From an uncultured Tenacibaculum sp. (lineage in GTDB: Bacteria; Bacteroidota; Bacteroidia; Flavobacteriales; Flavobacteriaceae): a stretch of 64,000 nucleotides of DNA. Position 1 is the first letter of the stretch. Each line of letters starts with the position of its first letter. The DNA lies in the NCBI RefSeq assembly GCF_947494125.1, contig NZ_CANLTU010000003.1, forward strand, positions 124,001 to 188,000, read 5' to 3'. The notes beneath the pieces are model-generated. The model searched no databases, was not told the origin of the DNA, and was given only the letters and a program-made list of their open reading frames with translations. This document shows, piece by piece, positions 9,336-17,123 of this stretch. Made by a program: the position numbers and the translations under genes.

Positions 9336-10382
9336 TTATTTCTTTATAGTAAAATAAAAAGTTGTTCCTTTTGTTAATTCAGATTCTATCCATGTTTCAC
9401 CTTCATATTGCTCTATAATTTTTTTTACAATAGATAAACCTATTCCTGGTGATTTATATTCATTCTCTAATTTCTGAAATGCTAAAAATATTTTTTTAAA
9501 ATATTTTTCCTCTATACCTTTACCATTATCACTAATACTAAACTTCCAAAAGCTCTTCTCATCTGAGTAACTAACTGTAATTTCCCCTTGCTCTTTATCA
9601 TTAAATTTAACAGCATTATCTATTATACTAAAAAATAATTCTTCCATTCTAAAGTTATCTCCTTGAATCGTAGGTAAAACCTCAGGGATTTTAACTATAA
9701 AATTATCTGGTATAGCTATTTTTTTTAATATTTTATTTAATACTATATTAAGATCTACTTCATATGAATCTTTTACTTGTTTTCCAATGGTTGAATATTT
9801 TGTTATTCCTTTAACTAATTCATCCATTTTTTCGACATTTCCTCGAATTAGTTTAATTTTCTCTTTCCCTTCATCTCCCAAAACATCTTTATAATCTTCT
9901 TGTAACCAATATGTCAATGCATCTATACCTTGTAAAGGTGACTTTAAATCATGAGTTACCAAATGTGTATATTCATTTAACTCTTTATTTTGACGCTCTA
10001 AGTTTTCTAACAACCTATCTCGCTGCTTATTGATTTGAAGAATCTCTTTTGTTTGATTGTCAATAACATCAACTAATTTAGAAGAATCTAATTCTAAAAT
10101 CTCATCACTTTCTTCTGTTAATTCGTATGATTTTAATGTATTAATTACGTTTTTAAGTTTTTCTATTATTTCTTTTTGTGAATCCGATTCTTTTTTAAGT
10201 TGCTTGTTAGCTTGAAATAGTTCTTCAGAACTAATTGCAGTAGCACGTTGTAACATTATAAACTGATCTTCTGAAGTTTTATAAGATCTATTTACTGCAT
10301 CTAAAAGACTCATCACTTCTTTATTTTCTTGCAAAGAAGGACTCAAATATTTACGTAATTGTCTTTTTAATAATGGGTTCAT
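9336..10382 (-). CDS. Soluble sensor histidine kinase
   Basis: A 348-residue kinase without membrane segments or PAS domain. The first about 130 residues are charged and helical, probably a coiled-coil signalling helix. A HisKA domain follows with the phospho-acceptor H144 in THDLKSPLQGI, then a HATPase domain with the N box (FFSIIDNAVKFND), G1 box (DNGKGIE) and G2 box (GIGLSIVKKI). The start codon overlaps the stop codon of the FIST gene by one base, so this kinase is probably regulated by that sensor protein, as is seen for FIST/NosP-kinase pairs. Confidence 0.88.
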   Translation of the reverse strand: MNPLLKRQLRKYLSPSLQENKEVMSLLDAVNRSYKTSEDQFIMLQRATAISSEELFQANKQLKKESDSQKEIIEKLKNVINTLKSYELTEESDEILELDSSKLVDVIDNQTKEILQINKQRDRLLENLERQNKELNEYTHLVTHDLKSPLQGIDALTYWLQEDYKDVLGDEGKEKIKLIRGNVEKMDELVKGITKYSTIGKQVKDSYEVDLNIVLNKILKKIAIPDNFIVKIPEVLPTIQGDNFRMEELFFSIIDNAVKFNDKEQGEITVSYSDEKSFWKFSISDNGKGIEEKYFKKIFLAFQKLENEYKSPGIGLSIVKKIIEQYEGETWIESELTKGTTFYFTIKK

Positions 10383-11521
10383 TATTCACTAATTAACGTA
10401 ATTGTCATAGTTTGATTATGCAACTGGCAATCTGTTTCGTTTCTAAAAGGTGCTATTTCTCCATACGAATACAAACCACAAATTGTTGTGTCCTTACCTA
10501 CTACTTCTAAAACTTCTTCTACTTCTTCTTCCACTCTTTGATCTAAAACTAATTTTCGGCCAATACAACTAACTAAAATAGCTAATTCTGGATCTTTTTT
10601 TCTTTTTTTTAAAGCTTCTGAAGCCGCTTTTTCTGAAGCATTTACAATACTATCAACATTGGTCATCATTAATTGCACTCTAGAATCTTCTAAAATATCT
10701 CCAGCCAAAATCATAGAATTTTCTTCCTCATTAATATTTAAAATAGTTCTTACAATTGATTGCTTTTCATTTGTCGATTTTACTTTTAATGGATACAATA
10801 GAGCTGCTCCTGGTAATTCCTTCGATTTATCTCCTAAATACTTTTTATATAAATCTAGTGCAGGTAAATCATCTAGTTCATACAATATATTGTTTTTAGC
10901 TTTTGTTACAATTCGTTCTGGGCCAAAAGGTGTCCACCCTCCATTTATTGAAAAACTTATATCTAACGTTTCTCCATATAAGCCAATAGCTACAATTTCA
11001 CCTTTCTTTGGTAATTCATTGTAAGAAGCTATCGTTTTTTCAAAACGAGCAGCATCACCACACAATGCTCCTGTTATTAATAAATCATTTTCTGTTGCTG
11101 CATTCATTCCTCTTGCTAACTGACTTCCATTTATAAAACTTCCTTCAGAAATTATGAATACATGCTTTAAACCTTCATTTGAAAACTGTTTAATTAAATT
11201 TTCTCCTGTTAAATAACTTTTCTTTGTTGAGTCGTTATTTAATACATTAGCTGTTTTTATAACATATTTACTTCTTTCAAATTCAATTGCTGTTATTGTT
11301 ATACTTTCATCATCTACATATTGTGATGTTATATCACCAGATGTTGATCCAAAAACAATATGCCCATCTTTAAAAAGATCTCTAACTTCATTATAAATAT
11401 TTTCGTCTTCTAGTAAATATCTATTTCCAAATACCAACACTAATGGTTTTTTTAATATAGCTTTCTCACTAATATATTCCCAATTAGAGTTTTTTGTTTT
11501 TCTTAATTGTATAGTCTTCAT
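10382..11521 (-). CDS. FIST-domain sensor protein (NosP-like candidate)
   Basis: A 379-residue soluble protein with FIST_N (about 25-220) and FIST_C (about 225-370). The FIST_C signature is clear at the end: LYSYGEIAPFRNETDCQLHN followed by QTMTITLI. FIST proteins are ligand-sensing input modules; a subset named NosP binds haem and senses nitric oxide, usually encoded beside a histidine kinase that it inhibits. The gene lies between two kinase genes, overlapping the 348-residue kinase by one base and 6 bases from the larger kinase. Conserved histidines near the C-terminus could be haem ligands, but haem binding cannot be judged from the sequence alone. A small-molecule sensor of another kind is the alternative. 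Confidence 0.8.
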   Translation of the reverse strand: MKTIQLRKTKNSNWEYISEKAILKKPLVLVFGNRYLLEDENIYNEVRDLFKDGHIVFGSTSGDITSQYVDDESITITAIEFERSKYVIKTANVLNNDSTKKSYLTGENLIKQFSNEGLKHVFIISEGSFINGSQLARGMNAATENDLLITGALCGDAARFEKTIASYNELPKKGEIVAIGLYGETLDISFSINGGWTPFGPERIVTKAKNNILYELDDLPALDLYKKYLGDKSKELPGAALLYPLKVKSTNEKQSIVRTILNINEEENSMILAGDILEDSRVQLMMTNVDSIVNASEKAASEALKKRKKDPELAILVSCIGRKLVLDQRVEEEVEEVLEVVGKDTTICGLYSYGEIAPFRNETDCQLHNQTMTITLISE

Positions 11522-11527
11522 GTGTTG

Positions 11528-13624
11528 TTATTTTTTAATGGTAAAATAAAAAGTTGTTCCTTTATCTACTTCACTATCTAACCAAATAGTACCTTCATAT
11601 AAGTCAACTATTTTTTTAACAATTGAAAGACCTATACCTGTTGATTCTTTACTTTTATTTAATGAATGGAATATTTTAAAGATACGGTCATGAAACTTCT
11701 TTTCTATTCCAATCCCATTATCTTTAACAGAAAACTGATAAAATGAAGACTCTTCTTTAAAATCGATTTCTACAATTCCTTTTTCTTTATTACCAAACTT
11801 TATAGCATTACTTATTAAATTTTGAAAAAGTTGTTGAAATTTTGTTGAGTCTCCTCTTACTGTTGGTAATTTATTTAGTATTACTACAGATGTGTTTTCT
11901 GGTATAAAAAGAATTTCTTTTAAATCGCCAACAACCCTATTTAAATCAACATCTTGTTTTTCTGTAGTAATAGAATCTATACTAGAGTATTCTAAAATAT
12001 CAGAAATTAATGCTTCCATTTTTTCTAGCGTCTTTTCTATTAAATCAAAGTTTTGAAGAGTCATTGCATCTAAATTACCTTCATTATCTGCCTTAATCCA
12101 TGAAGTAAGTGCATTTACACTTCTTAAAGGTGATTTTAAATCATGTGATACTATATGAGCATACTCATTTAACTCATCATTACTTTTTTCTAGTTTATTT
12201 AATAATTGTTTATTTTTAGTTTCTGCTTTTTCTCGCTCTCGTATATTTATAGCACTTTTTAATTGCATTGAAACTAAACTTGCTATATTTTCTAAAGTAT
12301 CAAGATGATCTTGTCTAAAGAAGTTCTTATCACTATGCTCCGAATCTATTACGCCAATTACCTTCCCTTCACTTATTATTGGCACAGATATTTCTGAAAA
12401 CCTTTTTTCACCATCTATAACATACCTCTTATCTTTAGAAGTATCTTTAATAATTTCCGCTACCCCAGAATTTGCTATATGTCCTACTATACCTTTACAT
12501 ATAGGCAAAGAAAACTTATCTATAATTTCCTTTGTTTCTCCTACTTTAGCTCCATAAGAAGCTACTTTTTCTAAAGTATTATCTTTATGATTTACTAAAT
12601 ATATTACACAATCATCTGTATCTAAATATCCAGCTATTTTCTGAGTCATTTCCCAGGCTATCTCATAAATATTACTTTTTCCTAGAATAGATTTTGCCAA
12701 GTCATTAATCATATCTATAATTAATGTTCGCTCTCTTTCATGTGTAATATCCTCAATAATAACTACTTGAAATTTCATTTCTCCTAAAGCATCTCTAACT
12801 GCGCTAACATTAGTCTTTGCCCACAAAACTGAACCATTTTTCCTTTTGTATCTTTTATTTAATACAAAATTATCTATCTGCCCAGAATTCATTTTATCTA
12901 ATAATTTTTTAGATTCAGGATAGTCTTCTTTAAAAGAAATATCGGCTATAACAAGTTTAGAAAATTCTTCTTTTGTATAGCCTAATGCATTTTGAAAAGA
13001 TTTGTTTGTTCTTAAAATATTTTGGTTTTGTGAAAGCACTATTCCAAATGATGAATTTTCAACAATTACATCAAGTTCTTTTTTTTGTTCTTCTATTAAT
13101 GCTGAAGTACGTTTAGTTTCTGTTATATTTCTAATAATTCCTTGTGCTCCTACAGGGTTTTTATTTTTATCATAAACTAAACTAGCATTTATTTGTACCC
13201 ATTTAACCTTTTTATCTTTACTAAAGATACGTGCAGTATAATTTGAAAATGTACCTTTTTCTTTTAATTCTGTAAAAGATTTAAATGCATATACTGCATC
13301 CTCAGGATATATTAAATTTACTACATTTAATTTTTCTTTCTCTATATCGTAGCCAAAAATTTCTGTTGCAGCATCGTTCATTCGAAGTACATCCCCTTTT
13401 AAGTCCATAATAAGGTATGCATCAATAAAATTTTCAAAAAGCCCCTCTAATTGAGAAGACTTCTCTATTAATAAGTTTTCGAGTTTTGTATTGGTGGCCT
13501 TTAACTCTTCAGATAGCAAGTATAGCTCTCTTGACTTATCCTCTAAGATTTTTTCAGCAGCTTTCCTGGCCGCCTTTTCTCTACTTAAAGCGCGCTGCAA
13601 TAATTCTGTCGTTGGGGGACTCAT
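11528..13624 (-). CDS. PAS-PAS-GAF sensor histidine kinase
   Basis: A 698-residue cytoplasmic hybrid-free kinase. It opens with a coiled-coil (residues about 10-60, rich in Lys/Glu/Leu), followed by two PAS domains (about 60-175 and 180-300, the second ending in VVIIEDITHERERT), a GAF domain (about 310-460) and a short coiled-coil. The HisKA domain carries H494 in SHDLKSPLRSV, and the HATPase domain shows NLISNAIKF, DNGIGIE and GIGLSIVKKIVDLYEG. It starts the run of genes that continues with FIST, a second kinase, HPt and LytTR. The HATPase C-terminus (GTTFYFTIKK) matches that of the second kinase, so the two are likely paralogues. Confidence 0.9.
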   Translation of the reverse strand: MSPPTTELLQRALSREKAARKAAEKILEDKSRELYLLSEELKATNTKLENLLIEKSSQLEGLFENFIDAYLIMDLKGDVLRMNDAATEIFGYDIEKEKLNVVNLIYPEDAVYAFKSFTELKEKGTFSNYTARIFSKDKKVKWVQINASLVYDKNKNPVGAQGIIRNITETKRTSALIEEQKKELDVIVENSSFGIVLSQNQNILRTNKSFQNALGYTKEEFSKLVIADISFKEDYPESKKLLDKMNSGQIDNFVLNKRYKRKNGSVLWAKTNVSAVRDALGEMKFQVVIIEDITHERERTLIIDMINDLAKSILGKSNIYEIAWEMTQKIAGYLDTDDCVIYLVNHKDNTLEKVASYGAKVGETKEIIDKFSLPICKGIVGHIANSGVAEIIKDTSKDKRYVIDGEKRFSEISVPIISEGKVIGVIDSEHSDKNFFRQDHLDTLENIASLVSMQLKSAINIREREKAETKNKQLLNKLEKSNDELNEYAHIVSHDLKSPLRSVNALTSWIKADNEGNLDAMTLQNFDLIEKTLEKMEALISDILEYSSIDSITTEKQDVDLNRVVGDLKEILFIPENTSVVILNKLPTVRGDSTKFQQLFQNLISNAIKFGNKEKGIVEIDFKEESSFYQFSVKDNGIGIEKKFHDRIFKIFHSLNKSKESTGIGLSIVKKIVDLYEGTIWLDSEVDKGTTFYFTIKK

Positions 13625-13843
13625 TTATTTTCTTTTTAAAAAACTCTACTTCATTTTAATTTTCTAAAAAAACGATAACAAATGTGTTTTTAAAAGTGTG
13701 TTTCATTTCTTTTCATTAAAAAACTACAATTCAGTATAGCTTAGCTCTTAAACCAAATCTAATGTTTTTTTTTTATTTTTTAAAATTTCCACACAACTTT
13801 TTTCACTCAAAACTAAACTTATATAGTTCTAAATGAATTTATT

Positions 13844-13861
13844 GGGGTAACATGTTACCCC
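13844..13861. promoter_or_regulatory. 18-bp perfect palindrome between the H-NOX gene and the PAS-kinase operon
   Basis: GGGGTAACATGTTACCCC is a perfect inverted repeat and is strikingly GC-rich for this intergenic sequence. It is 40 bases past the H-NOX stop codon and about 220 bases before the PAS-GAF kinase start. No T-run follows on the reverse strand, so a simple terminator is less likely than a dimeric regulator site; the inner GTAACA/TGTTAC halves have the form of a CRP/FNR-family dyad. The regulator is unknown. Confidence 0.5.
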
Positions 13862-13901
13862 TTTGACAGATTTATTTTTTAATTTTTACTTCCGAAATAA
13901 T

Positions 13902-14441
13902 TTAGTTTTTGTTAATAATAAACTTTACCTCACTACCATCTTTTTTTATTCTTTCTAATACAATAGTTGCTGTACTATTAAAATATTCAAATGTTTTATT
14001 CATTAACCCTAATCCAAAATGGTGCATTGATCTACTCGACTTATAAATTAAAATTAACGAGTTTTCTGTTTTTTCCTCTATAATAAATGTAGGTAACTCT
14101 GCTTTTGGGTATATTTTACGTACTTCTACATGTATGTGATTTTCTATTGATGCTAACATCTCTATTGGGTCATTATATGTATTTAAGAGACCTGGATAGC
14201 TCTCTTCTATAACGTTAAAAAAATGTTCTCCATATACCAAAAGTAAATTATCTGTTGAAATTCCAGTATTATTACTTAAATTCCCTAACAACTGAAGCAT
14301 TTCAGAAAAACGATATGTTCCAATTGAAGTATAGGCTCCTTCTGATTCTAGTTTAGATTGAGTAATAATTTTGTCAACCATCTCCAATCCAAACTTACTC
14401 TCTACTAGTTCTAAGAACTCTGTAAAAACGATCCCTTTCAA
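13902..14441 (-). CDS. H-NOX (haem NO/O2-binding) sensor protein
   Basis: A 179-residue stand-alone H-NOX domain starting with the family opening MKGIVFTEFLELVESKFG. The haem-contact motif Y-x-S-x-R is present as Y133, S135, R137. H104 in NHIHVEVRKIYP lies 29 residues before Y133 and 13 before P117, the spacing of H102, Y131 and P115 in the Thermoanaerobacter H-NOX, so it is the likely proximal ligand; H102 is close by. Bacterial H-NOX proteins bind nitric oxide and usually control a partner kinase or cyclase. The gene is 3 bases downstream of a CheY-like receiver gene and heads toward the kinase cluster. Confidence 0.88.
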   Translation of the reverse strand: MKGIVFTEFLELVESKFGLEMVDKIITQSKLESEGAYTSIGTYRFSEMLQLLGNLSNNTGISTDNLLLVYGEHFFNVIEESYPGLLNTYNDPIEMLASIENHIHVEVRKIYPKAELPTFIIEEKTENSLILIYKSSRSMHHFGLGLMNKTFEYFNSTATIVLERIKKDGSEVKFIINKN

Positions 14442-14444
14442 CTG

Positions 14445-14858
14445 TTAACTATTCTTTAATTCATTAATAGACCAATATGCAAGGGTAGCTTTTATCTTTG
14501 CTACATAATCATCATATTTTAAGGGTTTTAACATATAACCTGAAACTCCTATCCTATAACATTCATGAATATCTTTTTGATTATCTGAAGTTGTTAATAT
14601 AACTGTAGGTATATGCCTTAAGTCTTCATCCTTTTTTAGGATTGTTAAAAATTCTATACCATTGATTTTTGGCATATTTAAATCTAATAAAATTAGATCT
14701 GGTAGGTTCTTTTTATTTTCTAAAATAACTAAAGCTTCTTCAGCATTTTTAGCTTCTGTGATATTATGTTTTAGTTCTAATAATGAAATTGTTCTATTCA
14801 TTTTCATTATTTCTATCATATTATCCTCAATTAATAGTACGTCTAATATTTTTGCCAT
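14445..14858 (-). CDS. Single-domain CheY-like response regulator
   Basis: A 137-residue receiver with no output domain. The acidic pocket is E11-D12, the phospho-acceptor is D59 in LLDLNMPKINGIEF, and the switch residues appear in VILTTSDNQ and YMLKPLKY. Such stand-alone receivers in flavobacteria serve as phosphate relays or protein-binding switches. It is the first gene of a two-gene unit with H-NOX and lies beside two kinases and an HPt protein, so it may be the receiver that passes phosphate to HPt. A pair of direct repeats lies 81-115 bases upstream. Confidence 0.85.
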   Translation of the reverse strand: MAKILDVLLIEDNMIEIMKMNRTISLLELKHNITEAKNAEEALVILENKKNLPDLILLDLNMPKINGIEFLTILKKDEDLRHIPTVILTTSDNQKDIHECYRIGVSGYMLKPLKYDDYVAKIKATLAYWSINELKNS

Positions 14859-14938
14859 CGAATTATTACAAATAAATTATGGGTACAATTTAAGTTTAAT
14901 TATTAAAAATAAAAGATTGTTTGCGTTTAAATTAAATT

Positions 14939-14973
14939 AAGTGTCGTTAAACGGTAAATAAGTGTCGATGAAC
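14939..14973. promoter_or_regulatory. Paired direct repeats, LytTR-type spacing, upstream of the receiver/H-NOX unit
   Basis: AAGTGTCGTTAAAC (14939-14952) and AAGTGTCGATGAAC (14960-14973) match at 12 of 14 positions and start exactly 21 bases apart, two turns of the helix. LytTR regulators bind paired direct repeats with this period. They lie about 80-115 bases before the start codon at 14858, and a LytTR regulator is encoded at 8300-9010, so autoregulation of the signalling cluster is a reasonable inference. Confidence 0.45.
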
Positions 14974-15101
14974 AAATTCTTAAAAAACTACTATATATAA
15001 ATCTTAAAAATCAGTACTCAATTATACTATTGAATATGTTTACTTTTTCTGTTTTTTAATATGAATGTATTCCTAAAAGAATAAATAGCTTTTTTAGTAT
15101 A

Positions 15102-15572
15102 TTAAATTATATATAAGTTTATAATATTTAGAGCTAAATTTAAACTAATTATTATAATTAAAAACAAAGCTTGAAAACCTGCTAAAGGAATTGTTTTTTG
15201 CTTTAAAATTGGTTTTAAAACTATATATAAAACCAATGAAAAAATTAATGATATAGAAAATAACACAAAAAAACTAACTATAGGAAAACTAACTGCGAGT
15301 ACTATAAAAAACAAAAAATCGCCTAACCCTATAGCTTCAAAAATATTTTTCTTTAACTTATATTTACAATACAACTTTAGAATAAAAAATAATAATAAAA
15401 TAAAAATTAAATTAACACCTATATTAATCAAAAAAACAGATAGAATTGAATTTAAATAATAAATACTCCCTCCAAGAAAAGCTGATAAAATAAACAGGAA
15501 CACATACACTTTCCTTTCTTTAACATCTTGCAAAAAAATAATACTTAACAATAAGAGTAATAAATACGTCAA
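15102..15572 (-). CDS. gspO: Minimal A24 prepilin peptidase (GspO/PilD-like)
   Basis: A 156-residue, very hydrophobic inner-membrane aspartyl protease that would cut the leader of the pseudopilins encoded nearby. The two catalytic aspartates are visible: D16 in FLQDVKERKV and D85 in the GLGD motif (IGLGDFLFF). The N-terminal methyltransferase domain with its cysteine-rich loop, present in full-length PilD/GspO, is absent, so it is a core-only enzyme that may not methylate its substrates. No ATG is available; a TTG start at 15570-15572 gives a protein that just includes the first helix and D16. It is divergent from gspE. Confidence 0.82.
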   Translation of the reverse strand: MTYLLLLLLSIIFLQDVKERKVYVFLFILSAFLGGSIYYLNSILSVFLINIGVNLIFILLLFFILKLYCKYKLKKNIFEAIGLGDFLFFIVLAVSFPIVSFFVLFSISLIFSLVLYIVLKPILKQKTIPLAGFQALFLIIIISLNLALNIINLYII

Positions 15573-15583
15573 TTTTTTATTTA

Positions 15584-15591
15584 CAAAACTA
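15584..15591 (-). promoter_or_regulatory. Candidate -7 box for the prepilin peptidase gene
   Basis: The reverse strand reads TAGTTTTG, matching TAnnTTTG, 12 bases upstream of the TTG start. No -33 element is evident. If used, the 5' leader would be only a few bases long. Confidence 0.35.
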
Positions 15592-15663
15592 ACATAGTTT
15601 CTTTATATACTACACATTAGATTAAAAAAATAAAGTTATATTCTTTTTTTAAATTTCATTACT

Positions 15664-15671
15664 TAAATTTG
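15664..15671 (+). promoter_or_regulatory. Candidate -7 box for the left T2SS operon
   Basis: TAAATTTG matches the Bacteroidota -7 consensus and lies 19 bases before the gspE start codon. It would drive the gene run from 15691 to 22930. A -33 TTTG at normal spacing was not found. Confidence 0.4.
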
Positions 15672-15690
15672 CATCGCTATATATTTTTGC

Positions 15691-17094
15691 ATGGAAAAGT
15701 TTTTAACAGATATACCTACCGAGTTTTTACAAAAAATAAACTCAGAAATTGCTTACAGTTACCGTATTATTCCTTTTAATTTTAAAGACAATGCTATACA
15801 TGCTGTAACCGACACAGACAACCTTATAAATTTAGCTTCTGAATTAGAAGTTTTATTAGGTAAAAAGCTACATCTAACTAAAGAAGATAAAAAATCAATC
15901 GACTTTTTACTCCAAAAAAACTATAGAAAATCTAATAGTACTACGATAACATATTCTGAAGATTTTTTATTAAATATGATTCACGAAGCCAAACAAATTG
16001 GTAGTAGTGATATTCATTTTGAAGTTTTTGAGCATAAGAATAGAGTTCGTTTTCGTATTGATGGTAAGCTTTTAGAAAAATATATTATTTCTAAAAGTGA
16101 ATATCCTAAAATTGTAAATCGAATAAAGATAATGGCAGGACTGGATATTTCTGAAAAGAGGCTGCCACAAGATGGTCGAATAAATTTATCTAATACTCAA
16201 GAAGATTTTGACATTCGTGTTTCTTCTCTACCTACTTTACATGGAGAAAAATTAGTACTCCGTATTCTTTCTAAAAACAGTTTAACTGTTCAATTAGAAA
16301 ACTTAGGTTTTTCAGAAGAAGAATTAACTACCTATAAAAACTCTGTAAAAAGACCAAATGGTATTGTTTTAATTTCTGGTCCTACTGGATCTGGTAAAAC
16401 AACTACTTTATACGCTACGTTAAAACTTTTAAATACCAACGATACTAATATTTTAACTATTGAAGACCCTATTGAATATACCTTAGAAGGAGTAAATCAA
16501 GTACAGTTAAAAGAAAATATTGGTTTGGATTTTGCTAGCACACTACGTACATTTTTACGTCAGGATCCAGACATTATTATGGTTGGGGAAATTCGTGATG
16601 TAGCAACAGCTAATATGGCTATTCGTGCTGCATTAACAGGGCACTTAGTGCTTTCTACAATTCATACAAATTCAGCATGGTCAACAATTTCTAGGTTAAT
16701 TGATATGGGAGTTCCTCCTTTTTTAATTGCGAGTACCTTAAATGTAAGTGTGGCACAACGATTGGTTCGAAAATTATGCGACCATTGTAAAACTGAAGTT
16801 ACTACAGATTCTAGTTCACTTCCTAAAGGAGTTCTCTTAGACAAGAAAATAGACTCTCATTATAAAGCTGTTGGTTGTCCTACTTGTTATCAAACGGGAT
16901 ATAAAGGTAGAAAAGCTATTTATGAAATAATCCCTATAACAAAAGAATTAGTTGAAAACATTCAACAAAAAGACTTAGACATAACCGATTATTTGAAAGA
17001 AAAAAAAATTGCTACCCTACAAGATAATGCTATTAATATGGCTAAAAATGGTACTACTTCTTTAGATGAAATTTATCCTCTATTAATTAATTAA
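15691..17094 (+). CDS. gspE: T2SS/T4P assembly ATPase GspE
   Basis: A 467-residue hexameric secretion ATPase that powers pseudopilus growth at the inner membrane. The Walker A motif GPTGSGKTTT is near residue 230, the Asp box and Walker B (IIMVGEIRD) near 294, and His-box segments (LSTIHTNSA) follow. A tetracysteine zinc site is complete: CDHC (363-366) and CPTC (396-399), which is typical of GspE/PilB and not of the retraction ATPase PilT. The N-terminal domain is short, consistent with a compact GspE that binds a GspL-like partner. It is the first gene of the left T2SS arm. Confidence 0.93.
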   Translation: MEKFLTDIPTEFLQKINSEIAYSYRIIPFNFKDNAIHAVTDTDNLINLASELEVLLGKKLHLTKEDKKSIDFLLQKNYRKSNSTTITYSEDFLLNMIHEAKQIGSSDIHFEVFEHKNRVRFRIDGKLLEKYIISKSEYPKIVNRIKIMAGLDISEKRLPQDGRINLSNTQEDFDIRVSSLPTLHGEKLVLRILSKNSLTVQLENLGFSEEELTTYKNSVKRPNGIVLISGPTGSGKTTTLYATLKLLNTNDTNILTIEDPIEYTLEGVNQVQLKENIGLDFASTLRTFLRQDPDIIMVGEIRDVATANMAIRAALTGHLVLSTIHTNSAWSTISRLIDMGVPPFLIASTLNVSVAQRLVRKLCDHCKTEVTTDSSSLPKGVLLDKKIDSHYKAVGCPTCYQTGYKGRKAIYEIIPITKELVENIQQKDLDITDYLKEKKIATLQDNAINMAKNGTTSLDEIYPLLIN

Positions 17095-17123
17095 TTAATA
17101 ATCTAATTACATACATAATTACT

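Noticed and set aside
13902..14441. H-NOX protein apparently lacking the proximal haem histidine
   Set aside because: A first alignment put Glu at the ligand position, but the spacing to Y133 (29) and P117 (13) fits H104 as the proximal ligand, as in the Thermoanaerobacter H-NOX.
15682..15689. TATTTTTG as the gspE -7 box
   Set aside because: It ends one base before the gspE ATG, leaving no transcript leader; the TAAATTTG at 15664-15671 fits better.
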